Assembly (NCBI GenBank): GCA_026986055.1
Contig: JALSPH010000245.1
Span: 1-7,312 of the forward strand
Direction of reading: 5' to 3'
DNA: 7,312 bases
Source: Campylobacterales bacterium
GTDB taxonomy: Bacteria; Campylobacterota; Campylobacteria; Campylobacterales; Hydrogenimonadaceae
Part shown: piece after piece, positions 1-5,462 of the stretch
Layout of the letters: every line of letters begins with the position of its first letter
How positions within the stretch are numbered: the first letter of the stretch is position 1
Notes under the pieces: generated by a model
Database searches by the model: none
Told to the model about the DNA's origin: nothing
The model's input: the letters and a program-made list of their open reading frames with translations, nothing else
Translations under genes and position numbers: made by a program

Positions 1-54
1 TACCACAACTGCACAGGCATCGTAACAGTCCAAAGGGCATGCAGTTACCTTCAT
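1..54 (-). CDS. Molybdopterin-dependent oxidoreductase, N-terminal fragment (cut by window edge)
   Basis: Only the first 18 codons are present. They read MKVTACPLDCYDACAVVV. The cysteines at residues 6, 10 and 14 in CPLDCYDAC match the start of the N-terminal [4Fe-4S] domain of the DMSO-reductase/formate-dehydrogenase superfamily, whose members carry a bis-MGD molybdenum or tungsten cofactor. The first cluster cysteine sits at residue 6, so there is no room for a Tat or Sec signal peptide and the enzyme is probably cytoplasmic. The ATG shares its A (position 54) with the TGA stop of the upstream HlyD-like gene, which suggests translational coupling. The fourth cluster cysteine, the catalytic residue and the substrate cannot be seen. 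The superfamily call is fairly safe; the specific enzyme is unknown. Confidence 0.75.
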   Translation of the reverse strand, partial: MKVTACPLDCYDACAVVV

Positions 55-851
55 CACTTAATCTCCACTTTCAGAAGTCTCGAAAAAAGTCCTTTCGGAC
101 TTTCGACTATTATCTCCGCCCTATATGCCGAAATATGGACGGAATCGGCAACTTTCAGCACTTTGGAAAATTTCAGATCGCTCTCTTTTCCGTCTATAAA
201 AATCTTTTTGGAAGATAGATCTTTTACCTCGTCGGCATCTAAATATAGAGTCAATCTACCTTTACTTGTATCCATAGCCGTTAGAAGAAGTACTCCCGGA
301 TTTACGTAGTCTCCCGCTCTGACGGAGACTCTGTATATATAGAGCCCCTCTGCAGAGACACTTTTTTTATCAATAAGATCCTTAAGCTTCACTATCTGAT
401 ACTTCGTATCTGCGATCTGTTTTTTCAAATTGGCCATCTTCTCTTTGAGGCTTAAAAGCTGATTTTTTGAAGCGGACATTGCGGCAAAAACTCTGTCTTT
501 TTCGGTTTTCGACTTGGTTTTCAGATCTTTGATACGGTTGTAGTAGGCAAGATCCCTTTCATAGACACCTTCTTGCACCTTTTCCATCTCTTTGGTCAAC
601 TCCAGCGTCTCGTTCAAAACATCGAGTGTCACTTCGAGGGCTTTTAGCTGCTCCTTTTCTACGACGTCATCTATCTTCACCACAGGTGATGAGGAGCCTA
701 CTCTACCCTCCATCTTCTCATCGGCAAAAAGAACCTTTCCCGAGACCGCCGACTTTATCTGATAAGTCTCTACAGGTTCGAGCTTTGCGTAGTGAATTTG
801 TGCAAACAGAGTCAATGGCAAAACAAAAATAGCAAAAAAACAGCGTTTCAT
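54..851 (-). CDS. HlyD/membrane-fusion-like periplasmic protein with long coiled coil
   Basis: The protein has 265 residues from the chosen ATG. Residues 1-17 form a Sec signal (KR, then a hydrophobic stretch ending LFA) with likely cleavage before Gln18; there is no lipobox. Residues about 25-42 (EPVETYQIKSAVSGKV) resemble the first half of a biotinyl-lipoyl domain. Residues about 64-163 are rich in Lys/Glu/Leu heptads and should form an alpha-helical coiled-coil hairpin. Residues about 168-192 (YIYRVSVRAGDYVNPGVLLL) look like the second lipoyl half, followed by a beta-rich tail. This layout is that of periplasmic adaptors of RND, ABC or HlyD exporters. The ATG at 851 follows GGGAG and begins at the signal peptide; an in-frame start at 902 would add 17 residues ahead of it. 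No transporter or TolC gene is nearby. The only partner seen is the overlapping molybdoenzyme gene. The fold call is inferred from pattern; substrate unknown. Confidence 0.7.
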   Translation of the reverse strand: MKRCFFAIFVLPLTLFAQIHYAKLEPVETYQIKSAVSGKVLFADEKMEGRVGSSSPVVKIDDVVEKEQLKALEVTLDVLNETLELTKEMEKVQEGVYERDLAYYNRIKDLKTKSKTEKDRVFAAMSASKNQLLSLKEKMANLKKQIADTKYQIVKLKDLIDKKSVSAEGLYIYRVSVRAGDYVNPGVLLLTAMDTSKGRLTLYLDADEVKDLSSKKIFIDGKESDLKFSKVLKVADSVHISAYRAEIIVESPKGLFSRLLKVEIK

Positions 852-1116
852 TTCACTCCCGCTATAGTAGTCGTTATATTTTAAAATAGGGCTATTGTAC
901 AACGACTCTCTTAAGATTGCGCTTTCATATTCCGAGGCTCTATCAATTTAAAAGAGTATGCTAAAATTGATGCGTTATAAGCTAGTTAAGAAATTGGAGT
1001 AGAGCTTGTTGGTTGATCACTTCTTATAGACGGAAAAACAGCAGACTAGCACTCTTTAGCAGTAGCTTTCATTTATATACAACCTTACATTAGAGGGTGC
1101 CAAATTTACGAAACTT
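852..1116. other. Intergenic region with no recognisable gene
   Basis: About 265 bp lie between the 3' hairpin of the carbonic anhydrase gene and the HlyD-like gene. All frames are broken by frequent stops and I see no tRNA or conserved RNA. The part nearest the HlyD-like gene is AT-rich and probably holds its promoter: on the minus strand TACAAT (899-894) and TATAAC (about 878-873) are possible -10 elements, but neither has a convincing -35. An 8-bp inverted repeat lies at 942-971. Confidence 0.6.
942..971. repeat. 8-bp AT-rich inverted repeat upstream of the HlyD-like gene
   Basis: ATCAATTT (942-949) and AAATTGAT (964-971) are perfect reverse complements separated by 14 bp. The repeat lies about 90-120 bp upstream of the HlyD-like start codon. 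It could be a dyad operator. Its low GC content and lack of a T-tract argue against a terminator, and an AT-rich 8-mer of this kind could also be chance. Confidence 0.25.
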
Positions 1117-1148
1117 AAGAGGTAGCGGAAAGCTCTCCACTACCTCTT
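1117..1148 (-). terminator. Hairpin just downstream of the carbonic anhydrase gene
   Basis: AAGAGGTAG (1117-1125) pairs perfectly with CTACCTCTT (1140-1148). After one mismatch, GGA/TCC extends the stem around a loop of about 6 nt. It starts 8 nt after the carbonic anhydrase stop codon, the expected place for its terminator. The minus-strand tail (AAGTTTCGTAAATTT) is only moderately T-rich, so termination may be partial or the hairpin may mainly stabilise the mRNA 3' end. Confidence 0.6.
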
Positions 1149-1155
1149 TCAAGAG

Positions 1156-1905
1156 TTATTTCAAGATGATACGAGCGTTCACCGGCTGTACCGGGCGGTT
1201 GTTCGGATGGTGCATCACCTCCGCAAATTTTTTAACCTGCTCTTTGCTTATAGTTACAGGCTCTTTCATAACGAACCATCTAACACCCTCTGAACAAGGA
1301 GGAGTTGTAAGAGAACCGTTGAAGCGGTAATAATCTCTGTTTGCAGGAAGAATATTTTTCACATCTTCAGCTGAAATTGTAAGTTTCTCTACCTCTTTTG
1401 CATGTTCAGGCATCTCTTCCCAAATCTTTTCGATTACAGGGTTTTTTGCACCGTACTCGAACATTACGCCGATAACGGCAAGGTTTCCGTTCTCATCGGC
1501 ATGAACGAAGTGCGCTTCAAGAGGGAAATATTTTCCGTCTATCGTATTTTCACTTGGAGTATGGAAGTGAAACTGTTTTAGTTCGAATTTTATGCCATCT
1601 ACCGTAATAGAACTGCCTGGAACTATATTGACCTGAACGGTATGGCCGTTGTTGAGCTCCTCTTTTGAAGCGGACTTGTAATCTATTCCTATAGCAGGAA
1701 GGTCTGTGTCAAAAGCGTTTGACGTTTTTATATCGATCGGCGACTGATTTTTCCCAAGCTTACACATGATGTACTCATCGGCGAGATTTCCCCAGTTTTC
1801 AGGACCGGTATCTCCGCTATATCCCCAGTGGGCTCCATGACCTCCTCCTGCCATCAAAACCGATGCAGTGGCAACACTTAAAAACAATGAAGTGATTTTT
1901 TTCAT
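1156..1905 (-). CDS. Alpha-class carbonic anhydrase, secreted to the periplasm
   Basis: This enzyme (EC 4.2.1.1) interconverts CO2 and bicarbonate. The 249 residues begin with a Sec signal peptide (about 1-19, cleaved near VLMA/GGG), so it acts in the periplasm. Alpha-CA signatures follow in order: HWGYSG (26-31), NQSPIDI (53-59), NNGH (85-88; His88 matches the proton-shuttle His64 of human CAII), QFHFHTPSEN (111-120), EAHFVH (130-135), GSLTTPPCSEGVRW (197-210) and NRPVQPVNAR (236-245). The zinc ligands should be His113, His115 and His132. Glu119 and Thr200 match the Glu106/Thr199 gate. Cys48 and Cys204 are placed like the conserved disulfide of bacterial alpha-CAs. Length is normal and no key residue is missing. 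The ATG follows AAAGGGG at 6-nt spacing. It appears monocistronic, between rnpB and a 3' hairpin. In an autotroph it would help CO2 supply. Confidence 0.96.
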   Translation of the reverse strand: MKKITSLFLSVATASVLMAGGGHGAHWGYSGDTGPENWGNLADEYIMCKLGKNQSPIDIKTSNAFDTDLPAIGIDYKSASKEELNNGHTVQVNIVPGSSITVDGIKFELKQFHFHTPSENTIDGKYFPLEAHFVHADENGNLAVIGVMFEYGAKNPVIEKIWEEMPEHAKEVEKLTISAEDVKNILPANRDYYRFNGSLTTPPCSEGVRWFVMKEPVTISKEQVKKFAEVMHHPNNRPVQPVNARIILK

Positions 1906-1920
1906 CGTTATCCCCTTTCA

Positions 1921-1948
1921 AAAGATTCTATTTGTAATAAAGATTCTA
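1921..1948 (-). promoter_or_regulatory. Probable carbonic anhydrase promoter region with 10-bp direct repeat
   Basis: The plus-strand 10-mer AAAGATTCTA occurs at 1921-1930 and again at 1939-1948, a period of 18 bp. Read on the minus strand, each copy contains TAGAAT, a plausible sigma70 -10 hexamer. The distal copy (1948-1943) would give a leader of about 30 nt, long enough for the ribosome binding site at 1918-1912. The proximal copy would leave almost no leader. No good -35 is seen, which is common for Campylobacterota promoters. The repeat could instead be a regulator site. Confidence 0.4.
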
Positions 1949-2031
1949 CAAAAAAGGTTCCTTTATTGGTATAAATTTTTTATATGTTGGATCAATTATT
2001 TTGAAGCTGGTAAAATTGTAACACTTTGAAG

Positions 2032-2048
2032 TGAAAACTTGGTTTTCA
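2032..2048 (-). terminator. Weak hairpin after the RNase P RNA 3' end
   Basis: TGAAAAC (2032-2038) pairs with GTTTTCA (2042-2048) across a 3-nt loop, a few bases beyond the 3' strand of helix P1. It is in the right place for rnpB transcription termination. The stem is AT-rich and the following minus-strand bases (CTTCAAAGTG) are not a T-tract, so it is a weak candidate. Confidence 0.3.
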
Positions 2049-2051
2049 AAT

Positions 2052-2458
2052 GGAGAGGTACGGCTGTAAGCCGGGTTATGTCTTGGATGCTTATTTATCT
2101 ATTCGCCATGTCGCCATGACGCTCAAGCGAAGGGTAAAAACGTGAAGCTTTTACCATACCCTTCTTGCTGCGGGTTGGGTTTACATAGCCGCCAAGATCG
2201 CTCAAGGCGCTGGTGGGCTCTTACCCCGCCGTTTCACCCTTACCCGCCCATGTTTTCAGTATATTAAACCGTGAATGTTCATATAGAAAAAAATTCTTTT
2301 CCGACTTCCACAATAAAATGAGTGAAAACATGGGCGGGCGGTCTGCTCTCTGTTGCACTGTCCCTCACCTTGCGGTGGCCGTCCGTTAGACGGAACCCTG
2401 CTTCACTGCAGCCCGGACTTTCCTCATGGTCATACCATGCAAGCATCCGCCGTACCTG
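2052..2458 (-). ncRNA. rnpB: RNase P RNA (catalytic RNA of ribonuclease P), bacterial type A-like
   Basis: This is the ribozyme that, with protein RnpA, removes the 5' leader of pre-tRNAs. Universal blocks are present in order on the minus strand: GAGGAAAGTCCGGGCT (2425-2410); GGACAGTGCAACAGAG about 50 nt later; GGGTGAAACGGCGGGGTAAG and AGCCCACCAGC (about 2239-2210); and AACCCGGCTTACAGCC (2077-2062). Long-range pairings fit: P1 is AGGTACGGC (2457-2449) with GCCGTACCT (2064-2056), and P2 is GGATGCTT (2448-2441) with AAGCATCC (2092-2085). A hairpin near 2130-2166 sits where P16/P17 are expected. The P12 arm is unusually long, with a 16-bp perfect stem. Total length is about 405 nt. Ends are set from P1 and from the promoter and may be off by a few bases. 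Confidence 0.97.
2243..2338 (-). repeat. 16-bp perfect inverted repeat: enlarged P12 arm of RNase P RNA
   Basis: CCCGCCCATGTTTTCA (2243-2258) is exactly complementary to TGAAAACATGGGCGGG (2323-2338), enclosing 64 nt of AT-rich sequence. It lies between the ACAGAG...ACCGCC block and the GGGTGAAAC block of rnpB, which is where the length-variable helix P12 branches in bacterial RNase P RNA. The enclosed bases may fold further, for example GAAAA with TTTTTC. This is structure inside the RNA gene, not a separate element. Confidence 0.85.
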
Positions 2459-2463
2459 GTGAC

Positions 2464-2492
2464 ATTATACCATAAATTTATCTTTGTTTCAG
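2464..2492 (-). promoter_or_regulatory. rnpB promoter (extended -10)
   Basis: The minus strand reads TGGTATAAT (2472-2464): a perfect TATAAT hexamer with the TG of an extended -10. CTGAAA (2492-2487), 17 bp upstream, matches four of six bases of the TTGACA -35. Transcription would start about 6 nt downstream, near 2458, which agrees with the 5' end of RNase P RNA set independently by helix P1. Confidence 0.8.
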
Positions 2493-2520
2493 GAAGTTTT
2501 AATTTTTAGAATAGGAGTTT

Positions 2521-2540
2521 AAGAGGGCCGAAGCCCTCCT
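2521..2540 (-). terminator. Terminator of the suc-oor operon (UUCG-loop hairpin)
   Basis: On the minus strand GAGGGC-TTCG-GCCCTC (2538-2523) forms a six-pair GC-rich stem capped by a stable UUCG tetraloop, 18 nt after the oorC stop. The bases after it (TTAAACTCCTATTCT) are only modestly T-rich. It separates the operon from the rnpB promoter just downstream. Confidence 0.65.
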
Positions 2541-2556
2541 TGAGATAGTTTGTCGA

Positions 2557-3129
2557 TTAAGCCTCTTGCTTCATCTTTTCAAGAGCTTCGAGAGCATATT
2601 TTTTTCCAAGCTCGTAAGCCTTGAGGTTCGCTTCGTGTACCTTTTTGGGGACTTTGCTAAGCATGGTCTCTATAAGTACATCTTCGGGAATAGCGTTCGT
2701 GAAGGTATTGGCTATAGCGAGTGCAACGACACTTTGTGTAATGACGTTACCAACCTCCTCTTTCGCGATAGTGATGATAGGAATCTCGACTATCTTCCAC
2801 TTCTTTCTATCCTCTTCTGTCGGATATACAAGATTTGGGTCGATAACGATTATTCCGCCCTCTTTGACACCCTTTTTAAAGAGTTGGTAACTCTTGTCGG
2901 CAACAGAGAGCATGAACCCGATCTGACCATCTATTGCATATGGATACCAGATTTCCTTGTCGTCAAGTTGAATGTCGACGACCGTAGGTCCTCCGCGGAC
3001 CTGAGAGGTATATGTTGCTGTCTTTACGCCATACCCTCCCATCTTTATTTTTGCAGCAGCGAAAATTTCACCGGCAAGAAGGACACCCTGCCCTCCTACA
3101 CCGGTAAAGCGCATTATAATTCTGCTCAT
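2557..3129 (-). CDS. oorC: 2-oxoglutarate:acceptor oxidoreductase, gamma subunit
   Basis: This is the gamma subunit of the four-subunit OorDABC enzyme, which couples 2-oxoglutarate + CoA to succinyl-CoA + CO2 through a low-potential acceptor, or the reverse. The 190 residues form one pyruvate/ketoisovalerate oxidoreductase catalytic (gamma) domain. GVGGQGV (10-16) is the glycine-rich family signature and YTSQVRGGPTVVDIQL (40-55) is the second conserved block. The length fits the family. The ATG at 3129 is preferred: AGGGG (3140-3136) sits 6 nt upstream. A TTG two codons earlier would abut that site directly. The Shine-Dalgarno overlaps the oorB stop codon, and the intergenic gap is 10 nt. It is the last gene of the operon. 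Being in line with oorDAB makes the 2-oxoglutarate assignment much stronger than the domain alone, which is shared with pyruvate enzymes. Confidence 0.93.
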   Translation of the reverse strand: MSRIIMRFTGVGGQGVLLAGEIFAAAKIKMGGYGVKTATYTSQVRGGPTVVDIQLDDKEIWYPYAIDGQIGFMLSVADKSYQLFKKGVKEGGIIVIDPNLVYPTEEDRKKWKIVEIPIITIAKEEVGNVITQSVVALAIANTFTNAIPEDVLIETMLSKVPKKVHEANLKAYELGKKYALEALEKMKQEA

Positions 3130-3139
3130 GAACAACCCC

Positions 3140-3997
3140 TTAAATTACTTTTTTGAAATCGGCCGGCGTAAACTTCTCGCGCTTGCCCTGATAGACCTCT
3201 TGAAGCTTGCCGTACATATCGCAATACTCTTCCGCTTCCGTATCCTCTTTCAAGATACCTGTAGGCAGCTTGTTGAGCTTCTCCTCTTCAGAGAGTGCGT
3301 CGTACTTCTTCTTAGGCATCGTTATCTCGTCGATCCAGTCGAGATTATCCATAGCAGAAGCCATCTTGTTCTTTCTACCAAGGTTGATATGGCAGTTTGA
3401 CAATATATCAAGATATGCAAACCCTTTATGCTGCAGCGCTTTGACAAACACTTTCTCCAATTTTTTGGGCTCCGTAACTTTTTCACGAGCGACAAATGAT
3501 GCACCTGAGGCTATTGCAAGCTCACATCCGTCGAAAGTCGGGTCGATATTACCCTGCTTCATAGTAACGGACCAGTAACCTCTCGGAGTCGTAGGAGAGG
3601 TTTGAGAGTTGGTAAGACCGTAGATGAAGTTGTTGATAACTATCATCGTAATATCAATGTTTCTTCTGCATCCGTGAATGGTATGGTTACCGCCGATCGC
3701 CAAAGCGTCTCCGTCACCTGCGACGCATATGACATGTTTGTCCGGGTTCGCAAGCTTTATACCTGTCGCATAGGCGACTGTTCTACCGTGTGTAGTATGG
3801 ACAGTGTTGAAATCGACATACGAACTGAAACGTCCTGAACAACCGATTCCAGAAACCACACATACGTCATCTTTGCTTATTCCTAGTTTATCGATTGCAC
3901 GTATGAAAGCTTTCAGTATAACTCCGTCACCGCAACCCCAACACCAAAGTGTCGGCATTTTGTCCAATCTTAAATACTCATCATAATTAAAAGCCAT
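3140..3997 (-). CDS. oorB: 2-oxoglutarate:acceptor oxidoreductase, beta (TPP-binding) subunit
   Basis: The beta subunit binds thiamine pyrophosphate and the catalytic [4Fe-4S] cluster. In 285 residues it has WCWGCGDG (18-25), SGIGCSGR (49-56), GDGDALAIGGNH (94-105) and INNFIYGLTNSQTSPTT (121-137). GDGD...NN is the TPP/Mg2+ motif. Cys19, Cys22, Cys53 and Cys202 (in NCHINLGR) are spaced like the four cluster ligands of two-subunit-type 2-oxoacid:ferredoxin oxidoreductase beta chains. Residues about 210-285 form a charged C-terminal tail. Its ATG is separated from the oorA stop by one base, and its strong Shine-Dalgarno lies inside the end of oorA, so the two subunits are probably made by coupled translation. 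Nothing is missing or broken. Confidence 0.96.
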   Translation of the reverse strand: MAFNYDEYLRLDKMPTLWCWGCGDGVILKAFIRAIDKLGISKDDVCVVSGIGCSGRFSSYVDFNTVHTTHGRTVAYATGIKLANPDKHVICVAGDGDALAIGGNHTIHGCRRNIDITMIVINNFIYGLTNSQTSPTTPRGYWSVTMKQGNIDPTFDGCELAIASGASFVAREKVTEPKKLEKVFVKALQHKGFAYLDILSNCHINLGRKNKMASAMDNLDWIDEITMPKKKYDALSEEEKLNKLPTGILKEDTEAEEYCDMYGKLQEVYQGKREKFTPADFKKVI

Positions 3998-4013
3998 ATC
4001 AGAAGACCTCCTT
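3998..4013 (-). promoter_or_regulatory. Strong ribosome binding site for oorB inside the oorA 3' end
   Basis: The minus strand carries AAGGAGGT (4013-4006), a full match to the 16S anti-Shine-Dalgarno, 8 nt before the oorB ATG. It is read as codons of the oorA C-terminus (KEVF), followed by TGA-T-ATG. It fixes the oorB start and suggests high, coupled expression. Confidence 0.85.
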
Positions 4014-5132
4014 CACTTTATCTATAATATCTTGCGGCGAGAACGGCCGCCCGTTCGTTTTGGTAAGTTTTTGTATATCTTTTCTGCCCATTGCACGCTG
4101 AATCTCTTCGAGATATTGCCCCTGATTCAACTCGACAGAAAGAACTTTATCAAACTTTTGTCCAAGCTCGTAAAGTCTCTCTTCAGGACTCGGCCATAGA
4201 GTGATCGGTCTGAACATTCCTGCTTTTATTCCCTCGTCTCTCAGCCTTATGATCGCCTCTTTGACTGCAAGTGAAGCAGATCCGTAGCCTATTATAAGTA
4301 TTTCTGCATCATCGAGCATGAACTCTTCGTTAGATTCAAGCTCATCTTTATGCTCATCCACTTTTCTAAAGAGTCTGTCGATAAGCTTTCGACATGTCTC
4401 TATCTCTTCGGTCGGGAATCCCATAGCATCGTGATGAAGTCCCGTGAAGTGGTATCTGTAACCTTTGAACATCGGGTTAAGAACCGCAGGCTCATCCTGA
4501 GCGACTCCGTAAGGCCTATACTCTTCGGCAGGTCCTTCGAATGTTTTTCTCGGTTTTATTCCCGCTTTAACCTCTTCAAGGTCGGGAAGCACCGCTTTTG
4601 CATGCATATGGCCTATAGTTTCGTCAAGTAGAACGATAACTGGCTGCATGAATCTATCGGCAAGGTTGAAAGCTCTGATGACTTCCGTATAACACTCATC
4701 CAAGTTACCTGCACAAAGCGTAATTGATTTGTAGTCGCCGTGTGAAGGGTTTTTAGCCTGTGAAACATCACCTTGTGAAACACGTGTAGGAAGGCCTGTG
4801 GAAGGACCGCCCCTCATAACGTCTACGACAACCAAAGGGACTTCCGCCATTTGTGCAAGACCTAGGTTTTCAGCCTTTAGAGACATTCCCGGTCCGGATG
4901 TGGCCGTCATAGCGCGTACACCGCTCATTGACGCACCGATTGCGGCACAAATTCCTGCAATCTCATCCTCCATCTGGATACATACGCCGCCAACTTTTGG
5001 CAGAAGGTCGGAGATTGTGTGCATAACCTCGCTTGAAGGGGTAATCGGGTAACCCCCGAAAAACATACATCCAGCATCGACTGCAGCAATTGCCGCCAGG
5101 TCGTTACCGCTTGATATTACTTCTCTTGCCAT
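3999..5132 (-). CDS. oorA: 2-oxoglutarate:acceptor oxidoreductase, alpha subunit
   Basis: The alpha subunit (377 residues) carries the pyrimidine-binding and 2-oxoacid-recognition domains. GGYPITPSSE (26-35) holds the YPITP motif that contacts the 2-oxoacid substrate. QMEDEIAG (53-60) holds the conserved acidic residues near TPP, TSGPG (78-82) is the next active-site loop, and RGGPSTGLPTRVSQGD (107-122) is typical of KorA/OorA chains. Residues about 300-377 form the C-terminal Rossmann-like domain (ILIIGYGSAS...). Length matches OorA of Campylobacter and Helicobacter. AAGGAG lies 5 nt before the ATG and the oorD stop is 9 nt upstream. The PSTGLPT form and the oorDABC order favour 2-oxoglutarate over pyruvate as substrate. 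In Campylobacter this enzyme serves the oxidative TCA cycle; in autotrophic relatives it carboxylates succinyl-CoA. Confidence 0.96.
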   Translation of the reverse strand: MAREVISSGNDLAAIAAVDAGCMFFGGYPITPSSEVMHTISDLLPKVGGVCIQMEDEIAGICAAIGASMSGVRAMTATSGPGMSLKAENLGLAQMAEVPLVVVDVMRGGPSTGLPTRVSQGDVSQAKNPSHGDYKSITLCAGNLDECYTEVIRAFNLADRFMQPVIVLLDETIGHMHAKAVLPDLEEVKAGIKPRKTFEGPAEEYRPYGVAQDEPAVLNPMFKGYRYHFTGLHHDAMGFPTEEIETCRKLIDRLFRKVDEHKDELESNEEFMLDDAEILIIGYGSASLAVKEAIIRLRDEGIKAGMFRPITLWPSPEERLYELGQKFDKVLSVELNQGQYLEEIQRAMGRKDIQKLTKTNGRPFSPQDIIDKVKEVF

Positions 5133-5141
5133 ATCTACTCC

Positions 5142-5462
5142 TTATGATGCGCTTAGCGTCATATAATTGTTTTGTTTGATCTTTTCGGCACGCTCTTTTG
5201 CGGCATCGGTCAATTTAGCGAACTTGTACTCTTTTCTGTCAGCTACAAAAATAGCGAAATCCGGGCATGTCAACTCGCAATCGTTGCAGCCAATGCAAAG
5301 TTCGGGAGCTTCGACGGTTATCATAGCTCCCAAAACAGAGTGAGGCTCGTACCTCATAGCCAAAACTCCCGCTGGGCAAACCGCGACACAAATGTCGCAA
5401 GCTTTACATCTACTTTCGTCTGTCCAAACCGGAGTATTTTCCGGCGCTTTCATTAGACTCAT
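5142..5462 (-). CDS. oorD: 2-oxoglutarate:acceptor oxidoreductase, delta subunit (2x[4Fe-4S] ferredoxin)
   Basis: This small iron-sulfur subunit (106 residues) relays electrons between the OorB cluster and the external ferredoxin or flavodoxin. Two classic 4Fe-4S motifs are visible: CKACDICVAVCP (cysteines 19, 22, 25, 29) and CIGCNDCELTCP (cysteines 56, 59, 62, 66). No signal peptide is present, so it is cytoplasmic. The ATG at 5462 is chosen because AAGGAG (5473-5468) precedes it by 5 nt. It overlaps the stop of the upstream HMA gene as ATGA (4 nt), the usual sign of translational coupling. A longer reading from 5501 would lie within the HMA gene and has no better ribosome binding site. The lysine-rich tail after residue 77 carries no further cysteines. 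Confidence 0.94.
   Translation of the reverse strand: MSLMKAPENTPVWTDESRCKACDICVAVCPAGVLAMRYEPHSVLGAMITVEAPELCIGCNDCELTCPDFAIFVADRKEYKFAKLTDAAKERAEKIKQNNYMTLSAS

Noticed and set aside
852..902. 17-residue N-terminal extension of the HlyD-like protein
   Set aside because: It would put a polar stretch before an otherwise typical signal peptide. GGGAG supports the start at 851.
958..1066. Possible decayed gene on the plus strand (MLKLMRYKLVKKLE followed by several in-frame stops)
   Set aside because: The readable stretch is too short and resembles no family I recognise; it is indistinguishable from random AT-rich DNA.
1981..1986. TATAAA-like -10 further upstream of the carbonic anhydrase gene
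   Set aside because: It is in very AT-rich sequence where such matches are expected by chance; the TAGAAT nearer the gene is a better-placed candidate.
2243..2338. 16-bp inverted repeats as ends of a small mobile element (MITE)
   Set aside because: The repeats fall exactly at the P12 position of RNase P RNA and pair as a helix arm. No target duplication is seen outside them, although an ancient insertion into P12 cannot be ruled out.
3130..3135. TTG start for oorC two codons upstream
   Set aside because: The Shine-Dalgarno AGGGG would directly abut the TTG; the ATG at 3129 has normal spacing.
2566..3156. Long open frame (196 codons) on the plus strand
   Set aside because: It is antisense to oorC, which has clear family motifs and a ribosome site. 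The plus-strand product has no recognisable domain and no good ribosome binding site.
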